From the NCBI RefSeq assembly GCF_011064285.1, contig NZ_CP049331.1:2170001-2234000 (forward strand): 64,000 bases of DNA, in the 5' to 3' direction. The notes beneath the pieces are model-generated. The model did no database searches. It saw only the letters and a program-made list of their open reading frames with translations, and was not told where the DNA came from. Shown here piece by piece: positions 9,247-19,450 of the stretch. Made by a program: the position numbers and the translations under genes. The stretch's first letter is position 1. Each line of letters begins with the position of its first letter. The stretch is from Vibrio ziniensis (GTDB lineage Bacteria; Pseudomonadota; Gammaproteobacteria; Enterobacterales; Vibrionaceae).

Positions 9247-10107
9247 ATGACTGCTCAAAATATTGATGGAACACTTATTTCTAAAACCGTGCGTTCAGAA
9301 GTTGCTGCACGAGTAAAAGCTCGAACAGAAGCTGGATTACGTGCTCCGGGTCTAGCAGTAGTGCTTGTCGGTGAAGATCCTGCATCACAAGTTTACGTTG
9401 GCAGCAAACGACGTGCGTGTGAAGAAGTGGGCTTTATTTCTAAGTCTTTCGACTTACCTGCAACGGCTTCAGAAACAGAATTATTGGATTTGGTTGATCA
9501 ACTTAACCAGGATCCGGAAATCGATGGCATTCTTGTCCAGCTTCCTCTTCCAGCAGGCATCGATTCAACACACGTGCTTGAACATATTCACCCAGAAAAA
9601 GATGTTGATGGTTTCCATCCATATAACGTTGGTCGTCTCGCTCAACGTATTCCAAAACTACGCTCATGTACGCCAAAAGGCATCATTACCCTTTTAGACC
9701 GTTACAACATTCCTATGCGTGGTAAACATGCGGTGATCGTCGGTGCGTCAAATATCGTTGGTCGTCCAATGACATTGGAACTACTACTTGCAGGCTGTAC
9801 AACTACAACTTGCCACAGATTTACCAAAGATTTGGAAAGCCATGTTCGTCAAGCTGACATTTTAGTTGTCGCGGTAGGTAAACCAAACTTTATTCCTGGA
9901 GCATGGATCAAAGAAGGTGCAGTAGTGGTCGATGTCGGCATTAACCGATTAGAGAACGGCAAATTGGTAGGTGACGTTGAATACGATGTGGCTCGCAGCA
10001 ATGCAAGCTTCATTACACCAGTACCTGGAGGTGTAGGTCCAATGACAGTCGCTAGTTTGATTGAAAACACGATGATTGCGTGTGAGCAATTCCATACTAA
10101 GAAATAA
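9247..10107 (+). CDS. folD: Bifunctional methylene-THF dehydrogenase / methenyl-THF cyclohydrolase FolD
   Basis: Cytosolic enzyme interconverting 5,10-methylene-, 5,10-methenyl- and 10-formyl-tetrahydrofolate with NADP. Family motifs are intact: [13 protein letters not shown] with the catalytic lysine, [10 protein letters not shown], the Rossmann segment [13 protein letters not shown], and [14 protein letters not shown] near the C-terminus. Length 286 is standard. The ATG at 9247 follows GAAGGAAAG. A PurR-type operator lies upstream, and an IS4-family element lies immediately downstream in what appears to have been its terminator. Confidence 0.97.
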   Translation: MTAQNIDGTLISKTVRSEVAARVKARTEAGLRAPGLAVVLVGEDPASQVYVGSKRRACEEVGFISKSFDLPATASETELLDLVDQLNQDPEIDGILVQLPLPAGIDSTHVLEHIHPEKDVDGFHPYNVGRLAQRIPKLRSCTPKGIITLLDRYNIPMRGKHAVIVGASNIVGRPMTLELLLAGCTTTTCHRFTKDLESHVRQADILVVAVGKPNFIPGAWIKEGAVVVDVGINRLENGKLVGDVEYDVARSNASFITPVPGGVGPMTVASLIENTMIACEQFHTKK

Positions 10108-10149
10108 TTAACCAAGCAGAAGTAAGCGGCAAAATCGCTATTAAAAAGG

Positions 10150-10162
10150 GCTCTTAAAGCCC
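10150..10162. repeat. 13-bp target site duplication, left copy (IS4-type element)
   Basis: GCTCTTAAAGCCC lies directly before the left inverted repeat and is identical to 11592-11604 after the right one. IS4-group elements usually duplicate 11-13 bp. The duplicated sequence belongs to a stem GGGCT-CTTAA-AGCCC that would have been the folD terminator. Confidence 0.9.
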
Positions 10163-10221
10163 TAATGCCGATCAGTTAAGACTTTAATCGGCAGATCAGT
10201 TGAATGATCCTACCTGTATGT

Positions 10222-10254
10222 AAAAATCCGATAGACTCTGTTTATCGGATTTTT
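10222..10254 (+). promoter_or_regulatory. Hairpin immediately upstream of the IS transposase start
   Basis: AAAAATCCGAT pairs with ATCGGATTTTT, followed by more T residues, ending three bases before the ATG at 10257. It looks like an intrinsic terminator placed so that transcription entering from folD stops, or so that the ribosome binding site is hidden in read-through transcripts; many IS elements protect themselves this way. Confidence 0.65.
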
Positions 10255-10256
10255 TT

Positions 10257-11582
10257 ATGCACGTTTCTCAAGCCCTCGACATCATCAACAGTTATAAACC
10301 CAATCAAGTTGAGACACTCGCTGACCTCCTGCCCATTGAACTCATCAATAGTGCTTACGAGCTTACCGATACTGTTACGCTAAGAAAACGAAAGCTAACT
10401 TTAGAGTCGATGGCATGGTTACTGGTTGGAATGGCAATCTATAACGATAAATCCATGGCAGACATTGTAAATATGCTCGATATTGTTGACCGCACAGGTA
10501 AACCATTTGTTGCTCCAAGTGCATTAACACAGCGAAGAAAAAACCTCGGTGAGTCAGCGGCTAAAGCTCTTTTTGAGTGTACGCAAAGTCATTGGTTTAA
10601 GCTGGCGAATTTACCAAACTGGAACGGACTCACTCTTCTTGGCGTTGATGGTGTTTTGTGGCGAACGGAGGACTCAAAAGAGAACGCTGAAGCGTTTGCA
10701 AAGCCTACCAATCGTGACGGTAAAGAAACACAGTACCCACAAGTGCGCATGGTATGTCAGATGGAATTGAGCAGCCATTTAATCACAGGCAGTGCCTTTG
10801 ACTGTTATAGCGTCAATGAAATGAAGTTAGCAGAGCAACTGATAGAGACGACACCTGATAATAGCTTAACCCTTTTTGATAAAGGCTTTTACTCTCTTGG
10901 CCTACTTCAAGCATGGAGCTCGCAAGGCATAAATCGACATTGGCTTATCCCAATGAAAAAAGGACTCACTTATGATGTCATTCAGTCTCTCGGCCGCCAA
11001 GATAAACTGATAAAACTGAAGAGTAACCCGCAAGCACGTAAGAAGTGGCCAGAGCTGGAACAAGAAGTGGTTGTACGTTTAATCACGAGAGTCAAAGAGG
11101 GTAAGCAATACGATGTTCTCACCTCAATGCTTGACCCTATGCTTTACCCCAAATCGGACATAGTGGGTCTGTATGGATACCGTTGGGAGATTGAGCTTGG
11201 GTATCGAGAACAAAAACAATATATGCTTGGCAACCGACTCACACTTCGAAGTCGACTCCCTGAATTAGTGAAGCAAGAACTCTGGGGAATACTACTGACC
11301 TATAACTTAGTCAGGTATCAAATGGTGCAGATGTGTAATACGTTGAATGGAGATTACTTGCCATATCAACTTAGCTTCAATGGAGCATTAGCTCACATCA
11401 TGCGCCTGATAGTGGGACTTCCATACTCGTCACCAGGAGCAATCCCGAGGCAATTCCAAAACTTCTACTCAATGAGTGAGAGCTTAATACTTGAACCTAG
11501 GCGAGAAAGATCCTTCCCTAGGGTCGTTAAGAAAAAGCCAAGCCGATACCCTAGAAAAAACAATGCCGCTCACCTTAAGTGA
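10257..11582 (+). CDS. IS4-family transposase
   Basis: A 441-residue DDE transposase. It aligns along its length with what is known of E. coli IS4 transposase: N-terminal IS4 domain ([14 protein letters not shown]), the first catalytic aspartate in [11 protein letters not shown], the second in [15 protein letters not shown], and the YREK-like signature [15 protein letters not shown] with the catalytic glutamate. No frameshift or internal stop. No clear Shine-Dalgarno sequence precedes the ATG; the upstream space is taken by the T-rich arm of a hairpin, which would keep expression low. Confidence 0.95.
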   Translation: MHVSQALDIINSYKPNQVETLADLLPIELINSAYELTDTVTLRKRKLTLESMAWLLVGMAIYNDKSMADIVNMLDIVDRTGKPFVAPSALTQRRKNLGESAAKALFECTQSHWFKLANLPNWNGLTLLGVDGVLWRTEDSKENAEAFAKPTNRDGKETQYPQVRMVCQMELSSHLITGSAFDCYSVNEMKLAEQLIETTPDNSLTLFDKGFYSLGLLQAWSSQGINRHWLIPMKKGLTYDVIQSLGRQDKLIKLKSNPQARKKWPELEQEVVVRLITRVKEGKQYDVLTSMLDPMLYPKSDIVGLYGYRWEIELGYREQKQYMLGNRLTLRSRLPELVKQELWGILLTYNLVRYQMVQMCNTLNGDYLPYQLSFNGALAHIMRLIVGLPYSSPGAIPRQFQNFYSMSESLILEPRRERSFPRVVKKKPSRYPRKNNAAHLK

Positions 11583-11591
11583 ACGGCATTA

Positions 11592-11604
11592 GCTCTTAAA
11601 GCCC
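11592..11604. repeat. 13-bp target site duplication, right copy
   Basis: GCTCTTAAAGCCC, identical to 10150-10162. The T run that follows (11605-11610) would originally have been the U tract of the folD terminator. Confidence 0.9.
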
Positions 11605-11632
11605 TTTTTTATTTCTTCAATGTCTTGAGAGA

Positions 11633-12604
11633 CTAATAAACGATTCTATCTGCCAAATGGCTTACCGCCAAAGCAAAGTAATAAGAGCGATTCCATTTCA
11701 TCAGCACGTTATAGTTGTTGTAAACCAGATACGTACGGCCATCTTCATCATCGGGCATAATCAGCCACGCTTTGATGTCATCGCTCAACGCTGGAAGTGG
11801 TTTACCGTCGTAACGAGTAATACCAAGTTTACTCCACTCACCCAAGTATTTGCCTTTTTCTGGCTGACGACCTTCGAGATTCTTATCAAGTCCATGAGGT
11901 ACCTTGACTTGACGACCCCAGGTATATTTATCATCCCAACCTGATTGGCTTAAATAATTTGCAGTTGAAGCAAACACATCCGATTTACTTCCCCAGATGT
12001 CTTTTTTTCCGTCACGATTGCCATCTGCAGCAAAGGCTAAGAATGAACTTGGCATAAACTGACACTGCCCCATCGCGCCCGCCCAAGAACCTTTCATCTC
12101 TTCCGGCGTAATGTGTCCCTGTTCTAGGATTTGCAGAGCCGCCATAGTCTCTTTACGAAAGAATTCTTCGCGTCGACCTTCGTAAGCCATCGTTGAAAGC
12201 GCATCAATGACACTAAAGCGTCCCATGTTGGCACCGAAATTACTTTCCACACCCCACAAAGCAACAATGAAACGAGGTTGTACGCCATATTGTTCTCCAA
12301 TACGGCTCAACTCTTGATAATGTTTTTCATACAAAGCTTGCGCTTGCTTTACTTTCCACTCCGGCACAGCACTTGGAATGTATTCGTCTAGTGTTTTCTT
12401 TTTCTCTGGCTGATTTCGGTCAGCCACGACTGCTCGAGGCTTATACTCTACGTTAGTAAAAGCAGAACGGAGAACCTGTTCTGAAATGCCTTCTTCACGA
12501 GCTTGTTGCTTAAGTCCCTCAACATACTGTTCAAAGCTAACTTCGTTCGCCAGCACAGGCGAAGAGAGACTTAACCCCAAAACCACTGATAATAATTTTC
12601 TCAA
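11633..12604 (-). CDS. Periplasmic lytic murein transglycosylase (MltB-like)
   Basis: A 323-residue exported enzyme that cleaves peptidoglycan between MurNAc and GlcNAc, leaving a 1,6-anhydro end. A classic signal peptide (MRKLLSVVLGLSLSSPVLA) has no lipobox cysteine, so the protein should be soluble in the periplasm, unlike E. coli MltB. The SLT_2-type domain carries the catalytic glutamate in ALWGVESNFG near residue 120 and the motif GAMGQCQFMPSSF. It lies just downstream of ycgL on the same strand with 24 bases between, so the two may share a transcript. Confidence 0.9.
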   Translation of the reverse strand: MRKLLSVVLGLSLSSPVLANEVSFEQYVEGLKQQAREEGISEQVLRSAFTNVEYKPRAVVADRNQPEKKKTLDEYIPSAVPEWKVKQAQALYEKHYQELSRIGEQYGVQPRFIVALWGVESNFGANMGRFSVIDALSTMAYEGRREEFFRKETMAALQILEQGHITPEEMKGSWAGAMGQCQFMPSSFLAFAADGNRDGKKDIWGSKSDVFASTANYLSQSGWDDKYTWGRQVKVPHGLDKNLEGRQPEKGKYLGEWSKLGITRYDGKPLPALSDDIKAWLIMPDDEDGRTYLVYNNYNVLMKWNRSYYFALAVSHLADRIVY

Positions 12605-12628
12605 CCTAGCCTCCTTGAGTATTCACAC

Positions 12629-12907
12629 TCAGGAATTGTTCTGAGCTTTTCGTTCTTTATGTTGTTCTAATAGATTCACTGGTGGTGGCGGTAATTGCAA
12701 GAAGAAACCTTGTTCATCCAGCGATGCTTTGACTTTTTCCACATTTACCTGAGCTAACTGGCGAGATTCCAAATTCACCAACATAACAAATATCGGTTTA
12801 CCAAAAGTCTGTATTAGCGCTTCTGGAATCTGTGAGAAATCATCTCTTTTAGGAATATAGAGATAGGTGCCTTCTTTCTTAGGACTTTTGTAGATAGAAC
12901 AAAGCAT
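12629..12907 (-). CDS. ycgL: YcgL domain protein
   Basis: A 92-residue cytosolic protein of the YcgL family (function unknown; often next to minC or rnd). The frame is open further upstream, but the family N-terminus [18 protein letters not shown] begins at the ATG at 12907. Other family features are [18 protein letters not shown] and the proline-rich [12 protein letters not shown]. It is divergent from minC, as in related genomes. Confidence 0.92.
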   Translation of the reverse strand: MLCSIYKSPKKEGTYLYIPKRDDFSQIPEALIQTFGKPIFVMLVNLESRQLAQVNVEKVKASLDEQGFFLQLPPPPVNLLEQHKERKAQNNS

Positions 12908-13098
12908 GATGAGCCTTTTATTGTAAATAACACGTACTAATGACGAGTTTTGTCTAGGAATGGTCAAGATTATACAAAAATACGACCAATTCACTTAATT
13001 AACCGCAAGATAACTTGCTGAGCTTGGGCACTGAATATAACATGACACCCCTAGTCTCAGGCAACGTCTAGCCAAGAGTTTATGAGGTCAATGCTTCA

Positions 13099-13761
13099 AT
13101 GTCTAATACACCTGACCTAAAAGGTAGTAGTTTCACTTTGTCAGTTTTACACCTTTCTGACAATCACATCTCAAACACTATAGATTTTCTCAAACAAAAA
13201 ATCGGCCAAGCACCTGCATTTTTTGCTAATGCTCCTATTGTCATCAATATTGCAAAAGTCGAAGGAGACATCGATTTTGTGCAACTGAAAAATGGTCTTA
13301 GCGACGCGAATTTTGTCCCTGTAGGCGTTTCTGGTTGCAAAAATAGGCGCAGTCAAACACTGGCTTCTGAAGCAGGTTTTGCTGTAATGACGGCCAGTAA
13401 TAATCCAACTAATGTGCCTGCTCAAATAGCTCCGACCAAGGTTGTGCGCACGCCTGTCCGTTCTGGTCAACAGGTATATGCAAAAGATGGTGACTTAGTA
13501 ATCCTTAATCATGTCAGTGCTGGCGCGGAAGTGATTGCCGATGGTTCAATCCATATTCACGGAACACTGCGTGGACGAGCGATTGCGGGCGCGAACGGTC
13601 AAAAAGAAGCGCGTATTATTTGTCACGATTTACAAGCCGAGCTAGTTTCCATCGCTGGAAATTATTGGCTTAGCGATCAGATTGAAAGTGAGTTTTGGCA
13701 GCAGAAAGTCATGCTGAGTATGCATGATGACTCACTCCTGTTTGAATCTCTCGCAATTTAA
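13099..13761 (+). CDS. minC: Septum site-determining protein MinC
   Basis: A 220-residue FtsZ-assembly inhibitor that acts with MinD to block division at the poles. The N-terminal inhibitory domain covers about 1-105; the C-terminal beta-helix domain carries the repeated [19 protein letters not shown] and [16 protein letters not shown] turns, which bind MinD. It starts the minC-minD-minE operon (21 bases to minD). Confidence 0.96.
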   Translation: MSNTPDLKGSSFTLSVLHLSDNHISNTIDFLKQKIGQAPAFFANAPIVINIAKVEGDIDFVQLKNGLSDANFVPVGVSGCKNRRSQTLASEAGFAVMTASNNPTNVPAQIAPTKVVRTPVRSGQQVYAKDGDLVILNHVSAGAEVIADGSIHIHGTLRGRAIAGANGQKEARIICHDLQAELVSIAGNYWLSDQIESEFWQQKVMLSMHDDSLLFESLAI

Positions 13762-13782
13762 GTTTTAAAGGAAATAATAAAA

Positions 13783-14595
13783 ATGGCACGCATTATTGTC
13801 GTAACGTCGGGTAAAGGCGGTGTGGGAAAAACTACATCAAGCGCAGCGATTGCGTCAGGCCTAGCCTTAAAAGGTAAGAAAACGGCAGTTATCGATTTCG
13901 ATATCGGTCTACGTAATCTTGATTTAATTATGGGCTGTGAGCGCCGAGTTGTTTATGATTTCGTCAACGTTATCAACGGGGAAGCTACACTAAACCAAGC
14001 GCTTATTAAAGATAAACGCAACGAAAATCTCTTCATTCTCCCAGCGTCACAAACTCGTGACAAAGATGCGCTAACTAAAGACGGAGTGCAGCGTGTATTT
14101 GATGAGTTAAAAGCAATGAACTTTGAATTCATCATCTGTGATTCTCCAGCGGGTATCGAACAAGGTGCTTTAATGGCACTTTACTATGCGGATGAAGCGA
14201 TCGTGACCACCAACCCAGAAGTGTCTTCGGTTCGTGACTCAGACCGAATTCTCGGCATTCTTGATTCTAAATCACTACGTGCAGAACAAAACTTAGAACC
14301 GATCAAACAACACCTGCTTTTAACGCGTTACAACCCAGCACGCGTGAACCTAGGTGAGATGCTCAGTGTTCAAGACGTTGAAGAGATCCTTCATGTTCCA
14401 CTATTAGGTGTCATTCCTGAGAGCCAGGCAGTATTAAATGCCTCAAATAAAGGTGTACCTGTGATTTTTGACGAGCAATCGGATGCTGGTCAGGCATACG
14501 ATGACACAGTAGCACGTCTGCTTGGTGAGGAAGTTGAGTTCCGATTTCTAACCGAGCCGAAGAAAGGCATCTTTAAACGACTTTTTGGGGGCTAA
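13783..14595 (+). CDS. minD: Septum site-determining ATPase MinD
   Basis: A 270-residue ParA/MinD ATPase that oscillates on the inner membrane, recruits MinC and is displaced by MinE. The deviant Walker A motif GKGGVGKTT lies at about 10-18, with the Walker B region FIICDSPAG. The C-terminus KKGIFKRLFGG is the amphipathic membrane-targeting helix. AAAGGAAAT precedes the ATG. It is the middle gene of minCDE, nine bases before minE. Confidence 0.97.
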   Translation: MARIIVVTSGKGGVGKTTSSAAIASGLALKGKKTAVIDFDIGLRNLDLIMGCERRVVYDFVNVINGEATLNQALIKDKRNENLFILPASQTRDKDALTKDGVQRVFDELKAMNFEFIICDSPAGIEQGALMALYYADEAIVTTNPEVSSVRDSDRILGILDSKSLRAEQNLEPIKQHLLLTRYNPARVNLGEMLSVQDVEEILHVPLLGVIPESQAVLNASNKGVPVIFDEQSDAGQAYDDTVARLLGEEVEFRFLTEPKKGIFKRLFGG

Positions 14596-14604
14596 ATAGC
14601 GGCT

Positions 14605-14868
14605 ATGTCTTTACTAGAATTTTTCAAACCACAGAAAAAAACATCAGCAAGTTTAGCGAAAGAACGTTTACAGATTATTGTTGCAGAGCGTCGTAGCCAA
14701 AACGACCCAGCGCCAACCTATTTACCGCAACTCAAAGACGATATTCTCAAGGTAATTGCAAAATATGTGAACATTGACCCGTCAATGGTTGAGCTCTCTT
14801 TCGAACATAAAGATGATGATATCTCAGTATTGGAGTTGAACGTCAAACTCCCTGACGAAGAAAGATAA
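14605..14868 (+). CDS. minE: Cell division topological specificity factor MinE
   Basis: An 87-residue protein that stimulates MinD ATPase and keeps the MinC/MinD inhibitor away from midcell. The N-terminal membrane-binding segment MSLLEFF and the anti-MinCD helix region ([16 protein letters not shown]) precede the dimerising topological-specificity domain. Last gene of the min operon; a terminator follows. Confidence 0.96.
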   Translation: MSLLEFFKPQKKTSASLAKERLQIIVAERRSQNDPAPTYLPQLKDDILKVIAKYVNIDPSMVELSFEHKDDDISVLELNVKLPDEER

Positions 14869-14902
14869 TGGAGTTACTGACAAAGTAACCCTCATTAACA
14901 AA

Positions 14903-14936
14903 TCAGCCGACTCTTCAATGTCGGCTGTTTATTTTT
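14903..14936 (+). terminator. min operon terminator
   Basis: Stem CAGCCGAC / GTCGGCTG with a short loop and a T-rich tail, 35 bases after the minE stop. Confidence 0.8.
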
Positions 14937-14956
14937 AATGCAGAAAAACTTTGTGT

Positions 14957-16075
14957 TTAATCCACCAGCTTTTCTAAACGTTCACCAAGAATAGGTAAAC
15001 GCCACCCACTCATCACGTCAGGCAAATGTTCTGGATCTCGCTGGTCATTCCAAACCCAACTTAATAGTTGATTGAGCTGTTTTTTGGACGCTAAAAATTC
15101 AGTCGCTAACCCTGTTGTTTGAGATACAGCTTTCACTTCGTCTTTTAGCTTCTTAAACAACTGCTTGTAACCCGGATAATCCATCAAAGGTACGATTTTC
15201 TCAGGGTACTGATCTTCGGGTGTTTGCATCGCGTCTTTTACGATTTGAATCAGCTTAGTACTGTGGCGACGAACGGCATGTGGGTCTACCCCTTCTTCAA
15301 TCATGCGTTTTGAACTACGCAGAGCCAAACGAGCAATGGTCAGCAGTTCGTTTTCACGTACCACAAAGTTCAATGCTAAATCGCGTTTCACCGCTTCATG
15401 ATAACGCCATGTTGCCAAAGGTTTTAAGATTGCTAACTCTTTTGGTCTTAGTTGCCAAGCACCCTTAATATCCAAATAGACGTTATCAGGGTTGACTGAT
15501 TTGATGCGCTTTTCAACTAACAATTCCGACTCTTGCTGCGCCGCATACCACCAATCGACTTGAGTCACTTTTTCTAGCAGTTGTTCATACATAGGCTGTA
15601 AATAGAAGACATCGGCTGCGGCATAATCAAGTTGCTTTTGTGATAAAGGACGCGCAAGCCAGTCAGTACGAGATTCACTTTTATCTAACTCAACACCCAA
15701 TAAATCCTTCACCAAAGAAGCAAAGCCTGTTGAAAGACCGTAGCCAAGAAAAGCAGCCATCACTTGGGTGTCTACCATAGGGAATGGAACGCAACCAAAG
15801 GCATTCTGGAACACTTCCAAATCTTCACCGCAAGCATGTAGTACTTTTAATACAGAAGTATCTTGAAGTAACTGCGTAAACGGCGACATATCATCCAAGC
15901 TGAGAGGGTCAATCAGAGAGAGATTCTCACCGTCAAACAACTGGATAAGACCTAACTGCGGAAAATAAGTACGCGTACGGACAAATTCGGTATCGAGCAT
16001 AACGACATCTGCGTCTCGCGCTAATAAGCACACACGTTCTAACTCGTTAAACTGGGTAATAATTTGATAATTCAC
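14957..16075 (-). CDS. rnd: Ribonuclease D
   Basis: A 3'-5' exoribonuclease that trims tRNA precursors and other stable RNAs. DEDDy catalytic motifs are visible: MLDTEFVRTRTYFPQLGLIQ, HACGEDLEVF, and LDYAAADVFYL with the tyrosine; an HRDC domain follows in the C-terminal half. The frame is open to a GTG at 16123, but E. coli RNase D begins MNYQMIT, which matches VNYQIIT here, so the GTG at 16075 is preferred (372 residues; E. coli has 375). A weak GTGAG lies upstream. Position next to minE and fadD matches E. coli. Confidence 0.93.
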   Translation of the reverse strand: MNYQIITQFNELERVCLLARDADVVMLDTEFVRTRTYFPQLGLIQLFDGENLSLIDPLSLDDMSPFTQLLQDTSVLKVLHACGEDLEVFQNAFGCVPFPMVDTQVMAAFLGYGLSTGFASLVKDLLGVELDKSESRTDWLARPLSQKQLDYAAADVFYLQPMYEQLLEKVTQVDWWYAAQQESELLVEKRIKSVNPDNVYLDIKGAWQLRPKELAILKPLATWRYHEAVKRDLALNFVVRENELLTIARLALRSSKRMIEEGVDPHAVRRHSTKLIQIVKDAMQTPEDQYPEKIVPLMDYPGYKQLFKKLKDEVKAVSQTTGLATEFLASKKQLNQLLSWVWNDQRDPEHLPDVMSGWRLPILGERLEKLVD

Positions 16076-16130
16076 AAATGGCTCACTATGAGTTTCCCTA
16101 TTCGGCATCAGCATGATCTCCACGGGAACA

Positions 16131-16157
16131 AAAATGCCGACGGTTTAGGTCGGCATT
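16131..16157 (-). terminator. fadD terminator
   Basis: On the minus strand AATGCCGAC / GTCGGCATT with a short loop and TTTTGTT after it, between fadD and rnd. Confidence 0.75.
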
Positions 16158-16178
16158 GTAACATCAATAAATGTCGTT

Positions 16179-17867
16179 TTACGCACTTTTAGCTAATGTA
16201 GCTTCGTTCTCTTCTCGCAATACGCGGCGAAGGATCTTACCAACGTTCGTTTTTGGTAGTTCATCTCTGAACTCAACAAGCTTAGGAACTTTATAGCCCG
16301 TTAAATATTCACGACAGTGCTCAATCACATCTTCTTTAGTTAGGCTCGGGTCACGCTTAACCACAAAAATTTTAACCACTTCGCCAGAGATTTCATGTGA
16401 TTGACCAATCGCAGCGACTTCAAGCACTTTACCATGCAGCGCAACTACATCTTCGATTTCATTCGGATAAACGTTAAAACCGGATACCAGAATCATGTCT
16501 TTCTTACGGTCAACAATATGCAGCAAGTAATTCTCGTCAAATTTTACGATATCACCTGTTGATAGCCAGCCATCTTCATCCAACACTTCTTTCGTCGCTT
16601 CAGGACGCTGCCAGTAACCTTGCATGACCTGTGGACCACGAACTTGCAACTCACCCACTTGGTCATTCGGAAGCACTTTGCCTTCATCATCGATGATACG
16701 AACTTCCGTTGAAGGCACAGGTAAACCAATAGCCCCAGTGTATTCAGAAAGATCGTATGGGTTGCCCGTAACTAACGGAGCACACTCAGTTAGGCCGTAA
16801 CCTTCAAGCAAATGGATACCCGTGATCTTTTGCCATTTTTCTGCCACAGCACGCTGCACAGCCATGCCACCGCCAACAGAAAGCTTTAGATTGGTGAAAT
16901 CCAGCTCATGGAAATCTTCATTGTTTACCAATGCATTGAACAGAGTATTTACACCGGTAATCGCTGTCGCTGGGGTTCTTTGTAGCTCTTTCACAAACCC
17001 AGGAATATCTCTCGGGTTAGTAATAAGAAGGTTGTTGCCACCCATTTCAATAAACAGCAAACAGTTCACAGTTAATGCGAATACATGATAAAGCGGCAAT
17101 GCTGTTACCACTAGCTCACGGCCTTCACGCAAAACGGCACCGTAAGCGCCTTTTGCCTGCAATACGTTGGCAATCATGTTTCTGTGTGTAAGTACCGCAC
17201 CTTTAGCCACACCCGTAGTACCACCTGTGTACTGAAGGAATGCAATATCATCACCTGCCATGAAAGGTTTCACGTATTGTTGACGGCGACCTTTACGCAG
17301 CGCTTTACGCATAGAAATCGCACCCGGAAGATGATACTTCGGTACCATTCCTTTTACGTATTTCACAACGAAATCAACCACGGTACCTTTTGCACGAGGC
17401 AGCATCTGACCGAGACTGGTCAAAACAACGTGTTTCACCTGTGTATTCGCAACGATTTTTTCTAGCGTACTGGCAAAATTAGACACAATAACAATCGCTC
17501 TCGCATCTGCATCGTTTAACTGATGTTCTAGCTCTCGAGGCGTATAAAGAGGGTTTACGTTGACCGCGATAAGACCTGCACGCAAAACACCAAACAACGC
17601 GACCGGATATTGCAAAAGGTTTGGCATCATTAACGCCACGCGGTCGCCTTTCTTCAGTTTCAAATCGTTTTGTAGATATGCAGCAAATGCTCGGCTACGT
17701 TCTTCCAATTTACGATAAGTCATCACCGTGCCCATATTGATGAAAGCAGGCTGATCAGCGAATCGATTGACAGATTGTTCGAACATTTCCACCAATGATG
17801 GATATTGATCTGGATTTATGGTTTCAGGTACGTTACTTGGGTAACGCGAAAGCCAAGGTTTATCCAC
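16179..17867 (-). CDS. fadD: Long-chain fatty acid-CoA ligase FadD
   Basis: Activates long-chain fatty acids to acyl-CoA at the inner membrane face, coupling uptake to beta-oxidation. The AMP-binding motif [12 protein letters not shown] is at about 211-222, with GYGLTECAP and the FadD-type signature around [25 protein letters not shown] further on. The frame is open to 17984, but GAGGAG lies six bases before the GTG at 17867, and the protein from there ([10 protein letters not shown]) matches the E. coli N-terminus; 562 residues is the usual length. Related function with fadH (24.0-26.0 kb). No convincing FadR operator was found. Confidence 0.96.
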   Translation of the reverse strand: MDKPWLSRYPSNVPETINPDQYPSLVEMFEQSVNRFADQPAFINMGTVMTYRKLEERSRAFAAYLQNDLKLKKGDRVALMMPNLLQYPVALFGVLRAGLIAVNVNPLYTPRELEHQLNDADARAIVIVSNFASTLEKIVANTQVKHVVLTSLGQMLPRAKGTVVDFVVKYVKGMVPKYHLPGAISMRKALRKGRRQQYVKPFMAGDDIAFLQYTGGTTGVAKGAVLTHRNMIANVLQAKGAYGAVLREGRELVVTALPLYHVFALTVNCLLFIEMGGNNLLITNPRDIPGFVKELQRTPATAITGVNTLFNALVNNEDFHELDFTNLKLSVGGGMAVQRAVAEKWQKITGIHLLEGYGLTECAPLVTGNPYDLSEYTGAIGLPVPSTEVRIIDDEGKVLPNDQVGELQVRGPQVMQGYWQRPEATKEVLDEDGWLSTGDIVKFDENYLLHIVDRKKDMILVSGFNVYPNEIEDVVALHGKVLEVAAIGQSHEISGEVVKIFVVKRDPSLTKEDVIEHCREYLTGYKVPKLVEFRDELPKTNVGKILRRVLREENEATLAKSA

Positions 17868-17992
17868 GGTAATACTCCTCGTTATTGGCTGGCAATTGAT
17901 GGTCCAAAACCTTAATTGGCGCGCCATTATTTTTATGGCGCTTATTACAGCACAGCCGCGATGCTTGAGCACGAAAAGGCTCAAACACTTGT

Positions 17993-18853
17993 TTAAATTT
18001 TGTTAACTACGCCAAAAATTAGTTCAGCAACCTGCTCAGGTTGTTCTAAATGGCAATGATGACCACCAGAAACAGTGAACGTTTCTAAGCAACTTTGCTC
18101 TGATATGCTGCGATGTCCTTTTAAACTCTGATAACCCTGATCACCCAAAATTAACCAATGGGGGCATCGAATCGCATTCATAATCTCTGCGGCATGTTGT
18201 GGTGACATCCGATATAAAGATTCACTTTTTAACTTCACATCATGGCGCCAATACCACTTGTCACCCACTCGCTTGATACCGCGTTCTACAACAGGGGATA
18301 TCAATTCAGGTGCAAGATGATTGATCATTGACCTACGTTCTATCGCTTGCGAAACATCGTCATATCCACGCTCCGGCTTTTTACGTAAACGCTGCCGACT
18401 CATCACACCCTGACGTATTCTTGCAACACTTTCTGTGACAGGTTCAGCCAAAGGTGCATAACCTTCAATTTGAATTAATCCGGCCACATTTTCAGGAAAG
18501 GCGGCACTATAGCAACTTGCAACCAAAGCACCAAGAGAATGACCTACAATCACCCGTTTGTTTGCTGAAAAATTAAGCATCAGCTGACAAAAATCATCGA
18601 TATAGTCATGAAAAGGGTAAAAATTGCTGCCATTTTTATGCTCCGACAACCCATGCCCAGGTAAATCGATTGCGCAAAGGTGTAACTGCGGCGCAAGCTT
18701 TGAGAGTTGTCGCATAACGGAGTGAAAACTCGCTGCGTTATCTAGCCAGCCATGAATAAAAACGACCGATATATCGGCCGCTTTTGAATCTCCAAATTCA
18801 ACGGCGGCTACGCTACCGCTATGAATTGGGTATTGAGTCTGTTTGAACATCAT
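17993..18853 (-). CDS. Alpha/beta hydrolase
   Basis: A 286-residue alpha/beta-hydrolase-fold enzyme, probably cytosolic. The oxyanion region [13 protein letters not shown] comes first, then the nucleophile elbow GHSLGAL (serine near residue 107) and a late histidine in [17 protein letters not shown]. The start overlaps the stop of slp by four bases (ATGATG context), so the two genes are translationally coupled, and fadD follows about 125 bases downstream. The substrate is not evident; proximity to fadD suggests an ester or thioester but does not prove it. Confidence 0.85.
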   Translation of the reverse strand: MMFKQTQYPIHSGSVAAVEFGDSKAADISVVFIHGWLDNAASFHSVMRQLSKLAPQLHLCAIDLPGHGLSEHKNGSNFYPFHDYIDDFCQLMLNFSANKRVIVGHSLGALVASCYSAAFPENVAGLIQIEGYAPLAEPVTESVARIRQGVMSRQRLRKKPERGYDDVSQAIERRSMINHLAPELISPVVERGIKRVGDKWYWRHDVKLKSESLYRMSPQHAAEIMNAIRCPHWLILGDQGYQSLKGHRSISEQSCLETFTVSGGHHCHLEQPEQVAELIFGVVNKI

Positions 18854-19413
18854 TTGACTTCTTGTATTACTCTACCTTCGCGGTACATGTCATCTCTATC
18901 TCGGCAAAAATAACTTAGGCAGTGGTGATTTAGGTAAGGTCCGCTGTCTTGCATTATGATCCGCTCTTCAACCCGCCACAGGTGATAGCCTTTTACGGTC
19001 ATTACTGGATACTGATGCTCAAAATCACCGACTTTACCTGTTTCTGGCTCAGCGGTATTTCCTAACAGCGTTACTAATCGACCTTCAGAGAACGTCACTG
19101 GATCCAAGAACTCATTCACATACCCGACAAAACGGCCTTGTGGCTCAACTTTTACACTTGGTCGACCCACACTATCAATCGGCACGTTGACCAATTCAAT
19201 ACGGGTTTTATCTTTTAAGTTGGTAATACTGGCAATGACTCCCCCCAATCTCACTTCACTGCCTTGCGCTGTGCTTGGGGCAAGCCATGTTTTGTAATCA
19301 GAAATGACAGTTTCTTCCGACGAAGCACTCAGCTCTGTGGGTAATGAGGTACAGGCAGAAAGAAAGATGACAGCCATAAAGGCAAATAAGTGACGTAGAG
19401 TGATTGGTTTCAT
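18850..19413 (-). CDS. slp: Slp family outer-membrane lipoprotein
   Basis: A 187-residue lipoprotein of the Slp/YeaY family. The signal peptide ends in FLSACTS with the lipobox cysteine at about 21; serine at +2/+3 suggests outer-membrane sorting. Core motifs DYKTWLAPS, EVRLGGVIASI and GRFVGYVNEFLDP are present. In E. coli yeaY lies between tsaB and fadD, the same neighbourhood as here. Function of the family is not defined (starvation or stationary-phase lipoprotein). Confidence 0.88.
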   Translation of the reverse strand: MKPITLRHLFAFMAVIFLSACTSLPTELSASSEETVISDYKTWLAPSTAQGSEVRLGGVIASITNLKDKTRIELVNVPIDSVGRPSVKVEPQGRFVGYVNEFLDPVTFSEGRLVTLLGNTAEPETGKVGDFEHQYPVMTVKGYHLWRVEERIIMQDSGPYLNHHCLSYFCRDRDDMYREGRVIQEVK

Positions 19414-19450
19414 GATGGGCTCTCAGGCTAGGCTTAAAGGTGCAAATGGT

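Larger units (their letters stand above)
10163..11591 (+). mobile_element. Complete IS4-family insertion sequence, 1429 bp
   Basis: The ends are TAATGCCGATCAGTTAAG on the left and, read inward, TAATGCCGTTCACTTAAG on the right: 16 of 18 bases match. One transposase gene fills the element, and 13-bp direct repeats flank it. Size, single frame, end structure and duplication length all fit the IS4 family in the narrow sense. Nothing looks degraded, so it may still be mobile. The stop codon of the transposase lies inside the right inverted repeat. Confidence 0.94.

Noticed and set aside
17868..17992. FadR operator upstream of fadD
   Set aside because: GGTCC/GGACC-like bases occur, but there is no convincing match to the TGGTC-N-GACCA operator.
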